Below are positions 24,795 to 37,934 of a DNA stretch of 64,000 nucleotides, one piece after another. The position numbers and the translations under genes were made by a program. A model generated the notes under the pieces. It searched no databases and was not told the origin of the DNA. It worked only from the letters and a program-made list of their open reading frames with translations. Source of the DNA: Antitrichia curtipendula. Taxonomy: Eukaryota > Streptophyta > Bryopsida > Hypnales > Leucodontaceae. The stretch is taken from positions 3,906,001 to 3,970,000 of the forward strand of contig OX579641.1 in the NCBI GenBank assembly GCA_951230915.1, given 5' to 3'. How positions within the stretch are numbered: position 1 is the first letter of the stretch; each line of letters begins with the position of its first letter.

Positions 24795-27398
24795 ATGGGA
24801 GGAATCCGGTGGGGCGATGCGGCGGAGGAAGACGACGGACTGGAGGGCGTGTTGCCGCCCACGCAAGTCTTCGGCCCCGACGAGAAGGGCGTGAAGATCA
24901 TTATTGAGTGGCGGAAGAACGAGGAAGGCGTTCGCACCAAGGTCACCAAGACTGTGCGCGTGAAGAAGCAGGTATGGCGGTTTTAGGGTTTGGGGGTATG
25001 GATACTCGTTTCGTCACTTTCACCAATGTGTAGGAGTGTGCTTTCATTAAGAGATCACTCAGTACAGATCACTGGAGAGATCCCTTTGGATTACAATGGC
25101 AAAACTCTCTTGAGATCAAGTTGTTTTATCACTCAGTGGATGACGATTTGTTGTGCAATCATTCCAATGGGAGGTTGTAGACTACTATTCCATGGACAGT
25201 AGACAACCTCATTTCCATTCGTAGAGGATTCTATTTGCGTTACTTTTAAGCTTTTTACCATATGTAGTAGTGTTTGGGGGGGGAGGTCACTACCGAGATG
25301 TGGAGAGATTGCTTTGGTGCATTTCCCTTCCATTTCCATTCCAAGACTAGACAATTTGATGTCCTTTTGAAGATGAGTGGTTTTAGACTTTTTTAGGCAA
25401 ATCTTAATTTCTTACAACCCGCAGGGCCAACTAATTTATTGGGAGAGATGCGTTGCAGGGGTTAGGTCTCTAACCGTTATAGGATTCTCTACCTTGCTTT
25501 ACTCCTGATCAGTGAGTATTGAGAACACATGTATTAATTTGAGTCTTGAGAACTATGTATTAAGAGCATTGTATTGAGAACTATGTAATAATCTGAACAG
25601 GTGAAGAAGCTGAATCCTGCTGCGATTCGGAGGCGCACGTTGAAGAAATTCGGTGATGCTGTGGGTCAAAATGCGTCAGAAAATCTAACGGTTGTGTCCA
25701 CTGAGGAAATCTTCCTGGAGAGGACGAGACCTGCAGGAGCTAAGGCAGAACCTGAGAAGGGAACTGACCTAGCTAGCCTTGGGAATGCGTCGCTTATTGT
25801 ATGTAGGACTTGTGGAAAGAAGGGAGATCACTGGACGTCCAAGTGTCCGTTCAAGGAGTTGGCTGCTACCAAGGGTTTCGCTGTGGGAGGCGAGAAGCCA
25901 CCCACTGATGACGACATGGGAGTTCCAGGTATGAGTTTCTTCTGCCATCATTCAAATTGGGAGATTGATGAAAGTAGACAAGCCCGTTTCCATTCAGCAT
26001 TCAAAATAAGGAGTTATTGCCAAATCTACTAGTGTTTATTTAATTTTTCAGACGCTTGTTTCATATATGGAACAAAAGCATTTTTTTAAAGTAGTAACTA
26101 TTACAAAGTAAATTCAAACCTAGAAGCCGCCCACTGACAATGACTTGGGAATTCCAGGTATGTCCGCTGGAGCAAAGGGCTCGTCTTATGTGCCGCCGAG
26201 CATGCGTTCAGGAGGCAAAACAAACGAAGGAGAGAGCATGCGACGTGGGAGAGACGACAATTCCATCCGAGTCACCAACTTGTCAGAAGATACCCGGGAG
26301 CAGGATCTCCAGGAGTTGTTTCGACCGTTTGGTGCTATTTCTCGTATTTACGTTGCCTTTGATCGTGAGACTGGTCTCAGCCGTGGCTTTGCTTTCATCA
26401 ATTTTGTCAACAGGTATGGTTTTCTGTTCAATGTCCCACCGTTTGGCTGTTTAGATTAGTTTACTCTCGACTCTCTCTACTTGCTCTGTGTAACGTAGCA
26501 ACACCAATCTGCAGCTGAGATAGTTTCCAGTATTAGATCGAGTTCATCTTTTAATGTTCTTGTTAGACATTGAAACACAGTTTAGCATATTTACTCTATG
26601 GATACAATATGAATAAGCTATGAGTTTCCAAAGTCTTCTCGAAAAAACGACCCTAGGCTCTGCTGTTCAGATGATGCACATCCTCGTTACCAATATCTGC
26701 ATTGTAGCCAAGATATATTAGAGGTCGCGTTTGGGGTTTAGGATTGCTTTTGGGTGTTGCTACCTGGAATTGCACATTCCCTGTATATCCCCAGAATCTC
26801 GTATATTGTGTACAAATTTGACTGGACAACTGCCACGCCAAGTTTTAGTGTTTGTTTTAGAAGCCCATATTTACCCCCGAAGCAGTTCCAAGTGGGGCCT
26901 TTTAGCAGTGTGACTATGCCTATCACTCGCAACAAGTATAGGTGTTGTCGAATTAATTATGCCGGAGTTAACACTAACTGTTGACGGAGATGCCACAGAC
27001 CTGGAGTTACTTGTGGCTGGTTTGCATTTGAGCATAGAAAGGGCCATCTATTTTATTCATTGCGTCTAGATTTTCCTCACATCGGAATACCACAGAAGTT
27101 ATTTCAATGCTTATAGTTGCCTATTCAGGCTCATGATAAAAGGGTGCATTTTAATTTGCCGAACTGGAAAATCCTGTTCGAGATCAGTTGTTTCAGCTGC
27201 AAGTTTCCATAAAGACTAAGCAGAAACTGGTTTGGTGAGATCAGGATCAGTGTTTCCTATTAGAGTTGAATCTAAGGAATTGCTCTCATTGTCTGCAGGG
27301 ATGATGCGATTCGTGCAATCAACAAGTTGGACGGTTATGGATATGATAACCTTATTTTGCGTGTGGAGTGGGCAACTCCCAGGGCTGACAGATCTTAG
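24795..27398 (+). CDS. EIF3G: Eukaryotic translation initiation factor 3 subunit G
   Basis: eIF3g is a subunit of the eIF3 complex, which acts in 40S recruitment and scanning in the cytosol. Four exons join in frame with GT-AG introns: 24795-24971, 25601-25928, 26158-26413 and 27299-27398, giving 286 residues against about 290 in Arabidopsis. The start MGGIRWGDAAEEDD has the usual acidic opening, followed by LPPTQVFGPDEKG. The eIF3g N-terminal domain includes KKFGDA, VVSTEEIFLER and a zinc knuckle with C127, C130, H136 and C141. A linker ending SYVPPSMR leads to a single C-terminal RRM (about 204-283) with RNP2 IRVTNL and RNP1 RGFAFINF. The protein ends WATPRADRS. Intron 3 splits the RRM after residue 254. 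The segment VKKLNPAAIRRRTLKKFGDA is more divergent from angiosperm eIF3g than the rest. Intron 2 (229 bp) is flanked by a short duplication, listed separately. Confidence 0.96.
25893..25933 (+). repeat. Splice-junction duplication, copy 1 (exon 2 end and intron 2 donor)
   Basis: These 41 bp match 26122-26162 at 35 positions. The unit encodes KPPTDDDMGVP and ends in CCAGGTATG, where G|GT is the exon 2 donor. The offset between copies is 229 bp, exactly the length of intron 2. Confidence 0.85.
26122..26162 (+). repeat. Splice-junction duplication, copy 2 (intron 2 acceptor and exon 3 start)
   Basis: This copy supplies the intron 2 acceptor (CCAG|GTATG). If read in the exon frame it would encode KPPTDNDLGIP, which is conservative with respect to copy 1. 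The codon before it is TAG, so the copy is not a simple in-frame exon extension. Confidence 0.85.
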
Positions 27399-30041
27399 AG
27401 TTTCTAGGCTAGTGCAATTTTGAAGCGACACTGAGAATTCTGTTTTGAAACTTGGAGCTTGTTTGTAGGAAAGCTTCAATTATATACTAGATTCTGGACC
27501 CTTTTCCCTCCTTTGTTGTTGCTGCAGATCAATAATATCTGCCCACGTGTGCTTGGTTCTCTCCAGTTATTTTTGTACCTGCGGAAAAGGTACTATCTAG
27601 GTGCTATTGTATTAGTTTTGGGTAATCTGTGGATGATTCTTTGCGCCAATAGTGCTGTTTCAGTTTTAGTGAATGACTCGCTTCCTCATAATCTTTGAGA
27701 TAGGTTGAGCTTTAACTTAAGTTACGTCTTTTGGAATTTCCGAGTTTGTGAGGCTCTTTCCTCTATCGATTAGCTGCAACCGTATTAATTGGTATAGATA
27801 GACCCGTCGTTCTAGAAGTTTTTAAAGCTTTTTAGACTTGTTAATTACATCTTATTCCAATTCCCGAGCAGCCTCGCAACCCTAAGGATCCTTTTAATCT
27901 TTTCATTACCGGAAACTGATTGATCTATTCATTTTTTTAATTCTTACAGTGAAAATAGGCTTTAATGCTCAACCACAATGTAGAATCCTATGTGAGCTTG
28001 ATCGATGGAAGCTGCCAAAATATCTTATGCCATGCGTCGTGTGCTGCGCAATTCCTTCTAATCTGGATACTCAAGGTACTGTTACAGTACAATAGGAGTT
28101 CACATTGTCACTTGCAGGCTTTTATGTTCAGTTCCACAGAAACTAACTTCCGTTCATTCACTGTGTGCAACAATGACAATGAGCCCACAAAAACTAAATT
28201 GACAAGTTATTATAGGTTGCTGTCATAGTTCACAACGTTTTGGTATCAGAGGAATCTCTTTACTTTTGGGCTTTTTTGTTGGAATAGTAAAAGCGATTGA
28301 TTCATCGTCACTGGTCAAGTTCCTGGTTCCAATTTAATACACAGGAACTGTGTCTCTCTGTCACCCTTGCCAATCGGTTTTCCTCATAGTGGATTGGTCA
28401 TGTCACATTGAATGAAGATGCCGTATCACAGACAACTTTATCCTTGGGACTGATTCCTCAATAAGGCCACTGATAAAGTGATGAATTTTGGAAGATTAGT
28501 TTCAAAGTTTAGGGGTTGTTTGGTCTGCCAGGGCAGGCCAAACTTTTGAAAAACATAAGAGTATGTGATAAAGTACAACTTAGAATAATAAATTATGGAA
28601 TAATTTCAAACAAAAGTTGTAAATTATAAGAGCATCCCCATAAGTTGACACACAAGAGAGGCGGAAGATTGGGTTGTTTGTTGTGCTCTTCACATGCGGG
28701 TGGGTTGTGTGGTGATCATCTCCCCCACATCAAAATGGTGAACTAGGGACACCAAGAGGGACAAGCATTGCACCTAAGAAACCTAGTCCGCCACATCATC
28801 CCGTTGTCATAGCCTCTCCACACTAAATTGGGTTGCTCTTCCCATTTTCATTTATGAGAGGATGAGTAGAGGGTTCGGCACCTCGAAAACATCGAGGAAA
28901 GGATGTTCAAAGTCAATATTATGCCAGTCTGCTCTCCAAATTTGGCCATGGCCGGCAATGTTTTCACCCTCCCCGCGCCTACCGTGGGGCACTACATGTA
29001 GCCAGGCTTGGCCACTCCTTGGGTTTGTGCCACTTTCCATGTAGTTGTGGGGCTGGTCAAGAGCATCCACACGGTGGCTCCTTCAAATCTACACAATAGT
29101 AATATACACGCAAGTCTCACTTAAATCAAAATTTCAAGGTAGCCATCATGTTTCAACCTTGTTCCAAATTATGACTTACCATTTGCTACATGATAGAGTT
29201 GCCGGAATATGGGACTCTCATCATCTTTGGCTAGGTTTGTTCCTTGATCATTCTCAATCAACAAAACATAATAGATTAGACAAAGATCTTAAGAATCTAG
29301 GCGCTCTAAGAACAACAGGGGTCCTAAAAAGTGAAGTGCATGTCTTTAATTTTGAAGAGTTTTTGTTGAATTTGTCATTTGGCCTGTGTTGGATAGGGCA
29401 AAGTGAGGAACTCGGCCATATTAGGATGTATGGCAGGGCTCTCTATCAAGCCATTATACAAATGTTTTCACCTATAGATCAAATATTCACATATGTATAG
29501 TTATATTTATTATTGCACTCACCAGTATTCATCAATAAAACACTATTAGAAACACGGTGATGCAGATTCAAGAAACGACCCACAAAAAGACCATGCAAGA
29601 CAAACTCAACTAGATGTGGGTCTTTAGGAGCATGTTTCTAAAGTCTACATGCCCTGTGTTTCTACTAGTGAAATAAAAAATAAAAAAATTCTTCTAAAGT
29701 TGATTGTGAATTAAATAAAAGTGACTTTTACAGTATCTTTTTTATATGATTTTGAAATGTAAATTTAGAACCTCTTTTTTTAGTTTTTCTCAAAAATAAA
29801 CATATTTGAGTCATTCATTAAAGTTCCATTTGAAGAACCATTTTTTGACCTAGAAAGTTAAATTTTTAGATGAAACATACTTGCAATCTTGGAATTGTAA
29901 AGAATTTTCGAAGAAGAATTTTGAAAATTGATATAGTAAATGCAAGGAAACTAAGAAAAGAATCTTAGAGACAAATGGATGGGTGCAATTGTAGTTTGTA
30001 AGATTATGGCTAGGATTGTAAAGTTGTCTAGCATTTAGCTA
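27399..30041. other. eIF3g 3' region and intergenic DNA
   Basis: The first several hundred bases probably carry the eIF3g 3' untranslated region, with no decisive polyadenylation signal. A hairpin with 12 bp arms and one mismatch (GTTTGGTCTGCC / GGCAGGCCAAAC) lies at 28518-28543. Words of the type AGAGCATCC occur near 28630 and 29062, which resemble common plant MITE ends, but I could not pair them. A 151-codon open frame at 29045-29500 shows no recognisable domain and is not called. Confidence 0.5.
28518..28543. repeat. Short hairpin
   Basis: GTTTGGTCTGCC pairs with GGCAGGCCAAAC with one mismatch across a two-base loop. It lies just after AGGGGTT. It may be part of an element end or a chance palindrome. 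Confidence 0.5.
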
Positions 30042-30629
30042 TTAACCCCTAAAGGACCGCTTGTCCATCGGGGGACAATTTGGGTCCGGGTAGATTCCTA
30101 TTGTCTCAATTTGAAGTGAATTTGAAGTGAATTTTTTTGAGGTTGTGTAGCTTTGCAAGAGCTTTGTGGATATATAATTTTTGTTTCAATCGAATGCTGG
30201 ATGAAAAAGTTATGGCACAATAAGCAAGAAATGGACACTGGCAGGTAGTCCCAAAAGATTACAAAAAGTCAAAATAGTTTGTTTTGAATTTTTTTCCTAA
30301 AATATTATGTTTTTATTTATATGTGAAGCTTTGACTCATTCTATTTGGATTAGGGGTGAGAAAATTATGGACAATCTTAGTTTTTTGGGCAATTTAAGCA
30401 TCTTCTTAAGAAATTTTTTTTTGTCCAACTTTGAATGCTAATATCTTCCATTTTGTACGGTCAAATTTGATGAAATTTTACTACATGATCTCAAACAAGT
30501 TAAGTACAAGATCCTATGGTTAAATTCCAAAAAAAAAAAAAAAAAATTGGTTTCCTTAAGTGAATGCAACAGAAGTGGTAGTTTTGAATGTTTTTTGACA
30601 GAAAACACCCTCGGGGCTTTAGGGGTTAA
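30042..30629 (+). mobile_element. Family A non-autonomous element, TTAA-flanked, 588 bp
   Basis: This copy has intact borders: TTAACCCCTAAAGGACCG on the left and CTCGGGGCTTTAGGGGTTAA on the right. It is closely similar in length and content to the 41418 copy (584 bp). Both begin with a GC-richer block (GGGGGACAATTTGGGTCC), then TCCTATTGTCTCAATTTGAA, and contain AGTTATGG, ACAATCTTAG and TTTTTTGGGCAATTTAAGCA. It is non-coding. Confidence 0.85.
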
Positions 30630-30660
30630 GGTTGATGTTTCAAACTAAGTCATATTACTT

Positions 30661-31315
30661 TTACATCCAAAAAGAGTCTAACTTTTTTCTTTTTCTCCCA
30701 CAATGACAATGAAAGTAGAAGGAGAACTTTGACCCAAACATCATGAGGACTAAAGTGTTTTGTTGCGAGAAGTTGTATGAACTACGCCATGTAGAAAGCA
30801 AGTGCCATAGTTGTCTCATGTCGACAAACTTAAGGAGGATTTTAATGCTCTCCGTCTCCATAGCAGGGCCATTTCGCAAATGCATGCTTTTCGTCAAGGT
30901 CAAGACAAACCGCACTTGACGGACATGTTCCATTGCACGATGGAATTTGAACAAATTGACACAGAAAGAAAGCAGTAATATTAAAAAGAAATATGTAATC
31001 ATGGATGTTTATTTGCAGTAACTTACAAAGAGACGGGCTCTCTTGTTGAAAGTGGTGGGAGACATGTGATGAAAGATTCTTGCGTCAAAATCCAAGTCAA
31101 GCTTTGGAACCATTTTTTGTTTTTTTCATTTATTTTGGGCAGTACTGGAAAGCAACCTTCACTGGAGTAACCAAGCTATTTACATCCATGGAAATGGATG
31201 AAACTTGTAATATATGGATGAAGTTCCAATAAATCATCCCAAAGAGTGTACATTCATCTAAAGTAGAGTGATACCGTCCCCCAAGGTTTGGAAGCAATTT
31301 AGTGATTTCATCCAT
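30661..31315 (-). pseudogene. Unrecognised candidate coding remnant
   Basis: Three minus-strand segments look protein-like, but I do not recognise them. They are 31315-31130 (61 codons, starting MDEITKLLPNLGGRYH), a short frame near 31110-31040 (MVPKLDLDFDARIFHHMS, then NKRARLF, followed by a good GTAAGT donor), and 31002-30661 (MEHVRQVRFVLTLTKSMHLR, then MRQLWHLLSTW). They are not in one frame. They could be exons of a small gene or a decayed transposon or gene fragment. Confidence 0.25.
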
Positions 31316-31639
31316 TGAAAAAGGAAGAATATGTCACTCAATATTTCCTATAAAAAAATTTGCATAGTTTTTTAGCAAAAATTTACTTAAAAACAACAAT
31401 TGTTTGGAACCTTCCTCAACTTTTGATGGATGTCCAATTCAAATTTAGGGCCACTTCATACTATTGAATTTTGGGTTTGTTGCAATTTACTTGGTAGAAA
31501 TCAATGGTATGTCGCCCTTTGGTGACAGTGTAAAGTGCCTCTTAGAATGTCATTGTTGAGAGTGCTTAAAAGTTTGAAATGAGCACAAGAAATTTTAGAT
31601 ATGGACATTGAACTATTGAAATACACCCCATTAGAAGCT

Positions 31640-31800
31640 TAAGGTGGGTACCCCCCAAATCATCATTTTTTTCTATTGTTTAGTTGCTTTTATTATACTT
31701 GTCAAATTTTCATATTTTCTTGTTAGCAAGTGAAAGGAGGCTTCAATGCACTAAAGAACACAAACGTAAGGAAAATCGTGCAAATGGTGTAGCACATGGG
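31640..31800. mobile_element. Family B element fragment
   Basis: The left end reads TA then AGGTGGGTACCCCCCAAAT. It is followed by the family interior, with words such as AGCAAGTGAAAGGAGG and CACTAAAGAACA that also occur in the 1941 and 54566 copies. The right end is missing. Confidence 0.55.
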
Positions 31801-34609
31801 CATTGGCTTAGAAGCATAGCTAGAACTATGATTTGGGGGCACAAAATAGTATTGACATCATTTTCAAAAGATTTATTTACTAATATTTATAAGAATTTTT
31901 GTAGTAGGTCATGTGAATACACTTTAATTTTTTGAAAAGACTTTTAGGCAAAGCTCATATTTATACCTTGAAATAACATGCATAGTAATACAATAACATA
32001 GTCATCAACCAAACAATTATTTGGATGAATATGTACATTTCTCATTTCTACACAAATGTTAGAAGTCTTTCATATGAATTTTTGTCCCCCTTGTTTCTTT
32101 AATATTAAACTATTTGAATTTATGTTGAATTTTATTGGCAATTGCAATGAATTTTGAATCATCTTAGCATATTTTCTTTGACATTGTATGAATAAATTAT
32201 AAATTTTCAAAGCTTTGCATACAAGTGTATTAAATTTGATCCTACACTATTATGTTCATAAAATATACATTTTAGACTAGAATCTTGGTAGGTTGGATTT
32301 TATGATTGAACCAAAATTTAAAGTACTTCCCTTATGCTATGTTAAAAGTGGTCCTATACAATTCAATCACATGAATTTAAGTCTGTTAGATACTACAATT
32401 GTTTTTCAACATAGGATACAATGATGTATAACATATAATTTAATCGAGATTGAAATTCTATTAAGAATAAGGGGAACCTAAAGGTTGTATAGAAGTTACA
32501 TTCTTGTCAAGTATGTACTTAGATATGTGTTCAATTTCTTATTCCCAATCAATCTTAAATTTCTTATATAGCCCCCCTTTCTTTATACAAGGAGTGAAAA
32601 TTTCATAAGTGGGTATATATGTTCACTTATAATCTAGGTTTATTTGTGTATATTTTACTTGGTACTTTATCTGCATATACTAAGGTTAAAATTTTGAAAT
32701 AAATATGTTACATGGACTTGGATCATATGTGCATATAGACCTACCTTTTCAATACTAAAAAAGATGTTACATTTACATAAGAACGTGACATGGAAAAGTA
32801 TATGCCCAATATCAAAATTTTCAATTGGAAAATATTCAAAAGTACAAATATTCCAATTGCGGCCCTTGAAGGCTGAATGTTTCCCCCCCCCCCCCCAAAA
32901 AAAAATACATTGAATATTATGGATATGGTGTAAAATTATTTCTTGTCTCATAATTCCCAATAGACAAAGATTGAGTGAAACATGGTGACATATACACAAC
33001 AAATATTGACCATGGATTTATCACACTTATATAATCCCATGATAAAATACAATAAGACACCTTATAATAGTCTATATTTTAAAATATATATATTTTTTAT
33101 ATTTGTGCCTAGGTTTATGGCCATTGTGATTGTCTTTTGACAAAGAGGACCCTATTCATCCACAAGAGAGGGTCAACTCATTTACACTATCAAACCTAGG
33201 GACACTTAAAAAAAATACATAATTATGTAAAACACACTTTCTTAAATTTAAACTTTATGAATCCAAATTCAGATTTGTTGAACCTAAGACTAAACTACTT
33301 TTCAACGACCACATAAAGATCCTCACATGACCATCTCACCACCTTCCAAAAAGAAAGATAAAAGTGGACAATTCAATTCAACTCTCACATAGATGTAACA
33401 AAGTCCCCCCCCCCCTCCCCTCCGAGTTTGGGTTAATATATAAGTAGAGTGAAATGTTGATATTATTCGTGTCTGGCTGTGTCCCCCCAATAGCTTAGCA
33501 TGTGAGAGAAACTGAGATGCTCTCGCCGGCCAAAGCTCGATTAATAAGTTACCGTACTCGATACGAGTTGACGAAACTTGAACATGAAACAAGTTTTTTT
33601 TTGGTTTAGGCCCATGGAGAATGATAAGCAGTCGCACAATCACTGATCACATTCCCCCTGGATTTGACTTGACTTGACTTGGGCCCTACCTGCGACGACG
33701 GAGTGATGAAACGGGACCCGCCATCCAAGGCGGGCCAGTGAGAAAGCTGACATGGCATTGGGTCTGGGCCCTGCATCACATGCCAATCGGAGGCCTCCGG
33801 AGAGAGGCTCCTACAACAGCCCCAGAGGGGAGCGGCCAGCTTTGAGAGGCGAGCCCACGCCAGGTTGTTAACCTTTCAACGATGGGTCGGTCACTGTGGA
33901 AATCATCTATTTTTGGTACCGTGTGAATTGTTAGCTTAACTATGGAACGACGCGGAAAGGGGGGGTGATCTTGGAAATCCTGCATTGTGTAACCGTGAGA
34001 GTCACTGGAATTTTTTTTAAATCCAAAAGTACTCATTGGAAGTCAAGCTATTGTAGATGTTCTCTACTTTCCACAAAAAATTATAAGGATGAATAGTTGT
34101 AGTTTTGTCCTACATTGGAGAATTTCTTGTCATTCATCGAACACTTATTGTCCTTGGCATCCTTCCTGGGTTAAAAAAAAAATGCAAAAGCGCTCATCAG
34201 AATTCAAGCTATGGTACTTCTCTTTTCACACACAATTGGGAAGATGAACAATTGCACTTTTTGTCTTGCATGGAGAGATTCTTTGTCATTCATTGGCCGA
34301 AAAACGTCCTCCGCGGTGTTTATGGGTTAAAGCGGTCATTTGAAGTTTGTAGTTTTACCCTTGGAAAAAACATTGAGTTTTTTAATTTGTCGCTCTTGAT
34401 AAAATTTGAAAATTTGGAATTCAAATTTGGAAATAGGATGACCCAAATTAGCTAGAAGAGATGCCAAACACAATAGGAGAGGTGAAGAATGTAGGATACA
34501 AAAACAACCACAAAATAGAGCTAATTTTTTATATTTACCTTAGGCTAGGGGGAAGATAGATGCAAGATGCAAACATTGAACACACAGACACAAGATGGAG
34601 AATACTTTT
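31801..34609. other. AT-rich intergenic DNA with a GC-richer patch
   Basis: No gene is supported. A C homopolymer of about 15 bases lies at about 32882-32896, and C runs lie near 33405-33420. Between about 33460 and 33990 the composition becomes GC-rich, with GGGCCCT, CGACGACGG and CCAAGGCGGGCC, and the reading frames there have no known domain. The patch could be an unmethylated remnant or a captured fragment. Confidence 0.45.
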
Positions 34610-34919
34610 ACGACTTGCTTTTTGGCTACTATGCCTACTTCAAATGCCTACTTTAACAACTTGCCTTTTGATATTGTGCCTATTATTCAATTATTAGAGT
34701 GGTCAGATTTTCACGTTGGCAAGTGAATGGAGGTTCCAACGCATCAAAGTCTACAACATTTGGATATTGTATGTAAAAGTTAGGAAGGATCAAAAAAAAT
34801 TTGGGTAGATTTTTAAAAATCAATTTTGCAAGATACATACATATTGATTTGGGATATGTGTACATAAGGATTATAGCGGTTTTAAATAGGGTGCAATTTT
34901 GGATGTATCCACCACTTTA
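34610..34919. mobile_element. Family B element, left end degenerate
   Basis: The right end is clear: the reverse complement reads TA, AAGTGG, then TGGATACATCCAAAATTG. The interior shares CATTTGGATATTGTATGTAA and AAGTGAATGGAGGTTCCAAC with other copies. The left boundary is approximate. Confidence 0.55.
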
Positions 34920-37638
34920 TGTAGAATAATCAAATGGCCTGTTTTAAACACATACAATGCAAACGCGAGATTGAGTGATATATCAAAAACTAGACCATGC
35001 CTAGAAGTAAGTAACAAAGGTAGTGTCAGTAATTTTCAAGGTCTTTTGGGCATCACTTTACCAATTTTGTCCTATCTAAGGCACAAGATTAGCTAAATCT
35101 TTCTTATCAAAGTGAACTATAGAATTCCAATGAATCAAAATAGTTAAAAATTGCATTATTAGGAGTCTTCATCTTCCAGATGATCACCACAAGAATGATA
35201 TGCAAAATTCCAAGGAAATTTTGCTTGTGCCAATGTGGTTGGCTCAAATCCTCTCTCATGACAACTATCTAATTGATGGTACATTTGATATGTATTTTCA
35301 AAAGTTGTCATGTTAGGTTCATATTTAATTGGACAACTTTCATATATCAATTCATAAACATACGTAGGAGTGCATTTCCAAGTCAACTTGTCTTCTTATA
35401 ATTAGAAAAGATAGAGTGTACTAAGTTGCTTCATTTATACTACCTCACTAAACCATTTTGGATAGCAATACCTTAAATAATTTGATCAAGGGTTAAGCAT
35501 GGTTTTAATTATTGAAATATTAAATTTTTTGTTGGATTCTGCTGAAAGCAAAAAAGAAGATCTTTTTATTCTTATAGGATTTTTGGATTCTGAACATATG
35601 AATAACTTAAGAATGTTCCCAATGCTGAAAATAGGCATATCCAAAATCGACATTAGGATCTCATGAATAAAATTTTCATGGAGTATATATCAAGCAAGGA
35701 TTTGTACGTACAAATTTCTTATACTAAATTACTCCATAGTTCCAAATTTCCCACTTTGTAGTTATTACATTGTAGTCCCCTATAACATAATGAAGGTTTT
35801 ATTTATAGTTGAATTTTGACATTGTCCAGAGAAAGGCTTCACTATGATGTTTAGATTTTGAAGCTTTCAATAGGTTTTCTTGTGTGTTTGTTTATTTATT
35901 TATTTTAAAAACGTACATCTAACAACAACGTAGTGAGAAGGGTCACATGAGTTGTCACTTAGATAAAAGATTGAATTTGAATGTGGGACATACAATCCTT
36001 AATTAGATTAAGGGACCCTACTTGGGCATTATATAATGGGCGATTGGTTTCCATATGAATTGTAAAATGGATGTGTCAAATGGTGGAGGATTTGCAAAGC
36101 ACATGATAAATCACACATCTACTAGAGAAGTATATAACTTAAAACAATGTATGTGAAAAACATCTCTTTTTGTATTTATGACCTTTGAAATATTAATTCA
36201 AGTTGGAGATCTTTGATTAATATATAACATTAAAAAATAAAAATGGTAGTACCTCACCTTATTGATTTTAGAAAGATTTACAAGGTTAGAAAAGATTTTA
36301 TTTGAAGATAATAAATTTTTTTAATTTATTTTCATGAATTTAAAAAAAATTCATTTTATCATTTAATTCATATACTTTTATTTTCAATTTTCATTTCTCA
36401 CTTTGACTATAAAAATTGAAGTTGTAGGAATACAACTAGTCAATTACAATAGAATGTATTTAATTTAATTATGAATGAAATACAATTATTTCTAAGGCAA
36501 ATATAGAAACATTCTAATAAAATAAAATAATTAGAGATTTAAAATGATATTTTTAGTTGGTCAATCAAATTTTTCATTAGTCAAATGAACTATAAATGTT
36601 GGTTGTACAAATTTTGCATTAATCTATGATACTTTTGACATTGATTGTTGAAATATCCATGTTATATGATTTTATACAGAATATAAATCTTCTATAAATT
36701 TATGTTGATTGTTTAAAGATTTATATAAATTATAAATTATTGTTATCAATGTATAAATGAATAGATTAAACTCATAAAATAGATTTCAGTAATAATAGAA
36801 ATGATTGCAAGCTACAAAGGCTCATCCAATTTGTGTACACAATATATACAAAGGTATTAAGGTACCTATTGTACGTTCTAATCTCATAGTTATAGTTATA
36901 GTATCTTTGAAAAAATTTGATAAATTTTTTTAATGATCCACAATTTATTGTAAAGGAAAAGTGTTTTGATAGATTTAATAATAAAATAATAATAATTTTA
37001 TTTCTAATTTTTTTAATCAACTTTTTTTAATATATTTTTATAATTACATTTTACTGTTATTACTTCTAATTGTTGAAACTTCTATGAGAATGAAGTGAAT
37101 ATTGTTCAATGGATAGTTTGTCATACTCTTCTATTTGGTTTAATATCATGATTCTATGTCAAGAGTACTCATGACATATAGTTTTTAGGTAATATATATG
37201 TAATATAAAACTATGTTACTAAAGAATTTATAAAACAAAAATATCAATAAACAAATAGTACTGCATATAACAAATCTTGTGAATACATTCTGAAAATAAT
37301 TTTAAAAAGTAGATTCTATTTAGTTATTGAATTTTATAATGAAAAAATCCCATTTGAGTAAAATAGAAATGTATTAACAAGATTGCCAGTATAAAGATTA
37401 TATATATTTTTAATATGTAATGAACTTAAAAAGCTCTTCATTGTCATCAATTATTTTTGAAAAGTGATAAGTAGAGGCTAAACTGTACTGTACATTATAT
37501 TCAATGCCTATAAAGTGATGGCTCATTTTTCATTTTAGTATTTAATTTTTCATTATTTTTTTGTTGCAGAATTTATAATCTGTTTTTTGCATGTAAATTA
37601 TTGACCTCACATTATAAGTTTATTATATCTTGAAAAGG
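34920..37638. other. Extremely AT-rich intergenic DNA
   Basis: No gene is seen. From about 36200 to 37450 the sequence is almost entirely A and T, with few G or C. Reading frames here are lysine, asparagine, isoleucine and phenylalanine rich and carry no recognisable domain. Confidence 0.5.
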
Positions 37639-37934
37639 GTTAGGCAGCATAACATTCAAGAGCCTTCAGAGAGGCTGCCTTTGCCTCTCTGAAGTCTTCA
37701 TCCACGAAATGCATCCACATATTATTAATGTAAGCTTCAGGACCAAGACAATGGCAGTACATTTATGGTGCGATCTTTTTTTTTGGCTAATTCTAGGACA
37801 AAATATACAAACAAATAATTATAAAATAGATGGTTTGTCAAAACCCAAAGAATTCATTGAGTATTCTACCAAAGAAATCTAAACATTTGCCATCAATAAT
37901 TTATTTTGATTGTTTTTGTACAAAAGAGAAGCTC

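Noticed and set aside
29045..29500. Plus-strand open frame of 151 codons
   Set aside because: No domain or splice context, composition like random AT-rich DNA, and no related copy in the window.
33460..33990. GC-rich patch as a possible gene or tRNA cluster
   Set aside because: No tRNA arm pattern, no conserved protein frame and no splice structure could be found.
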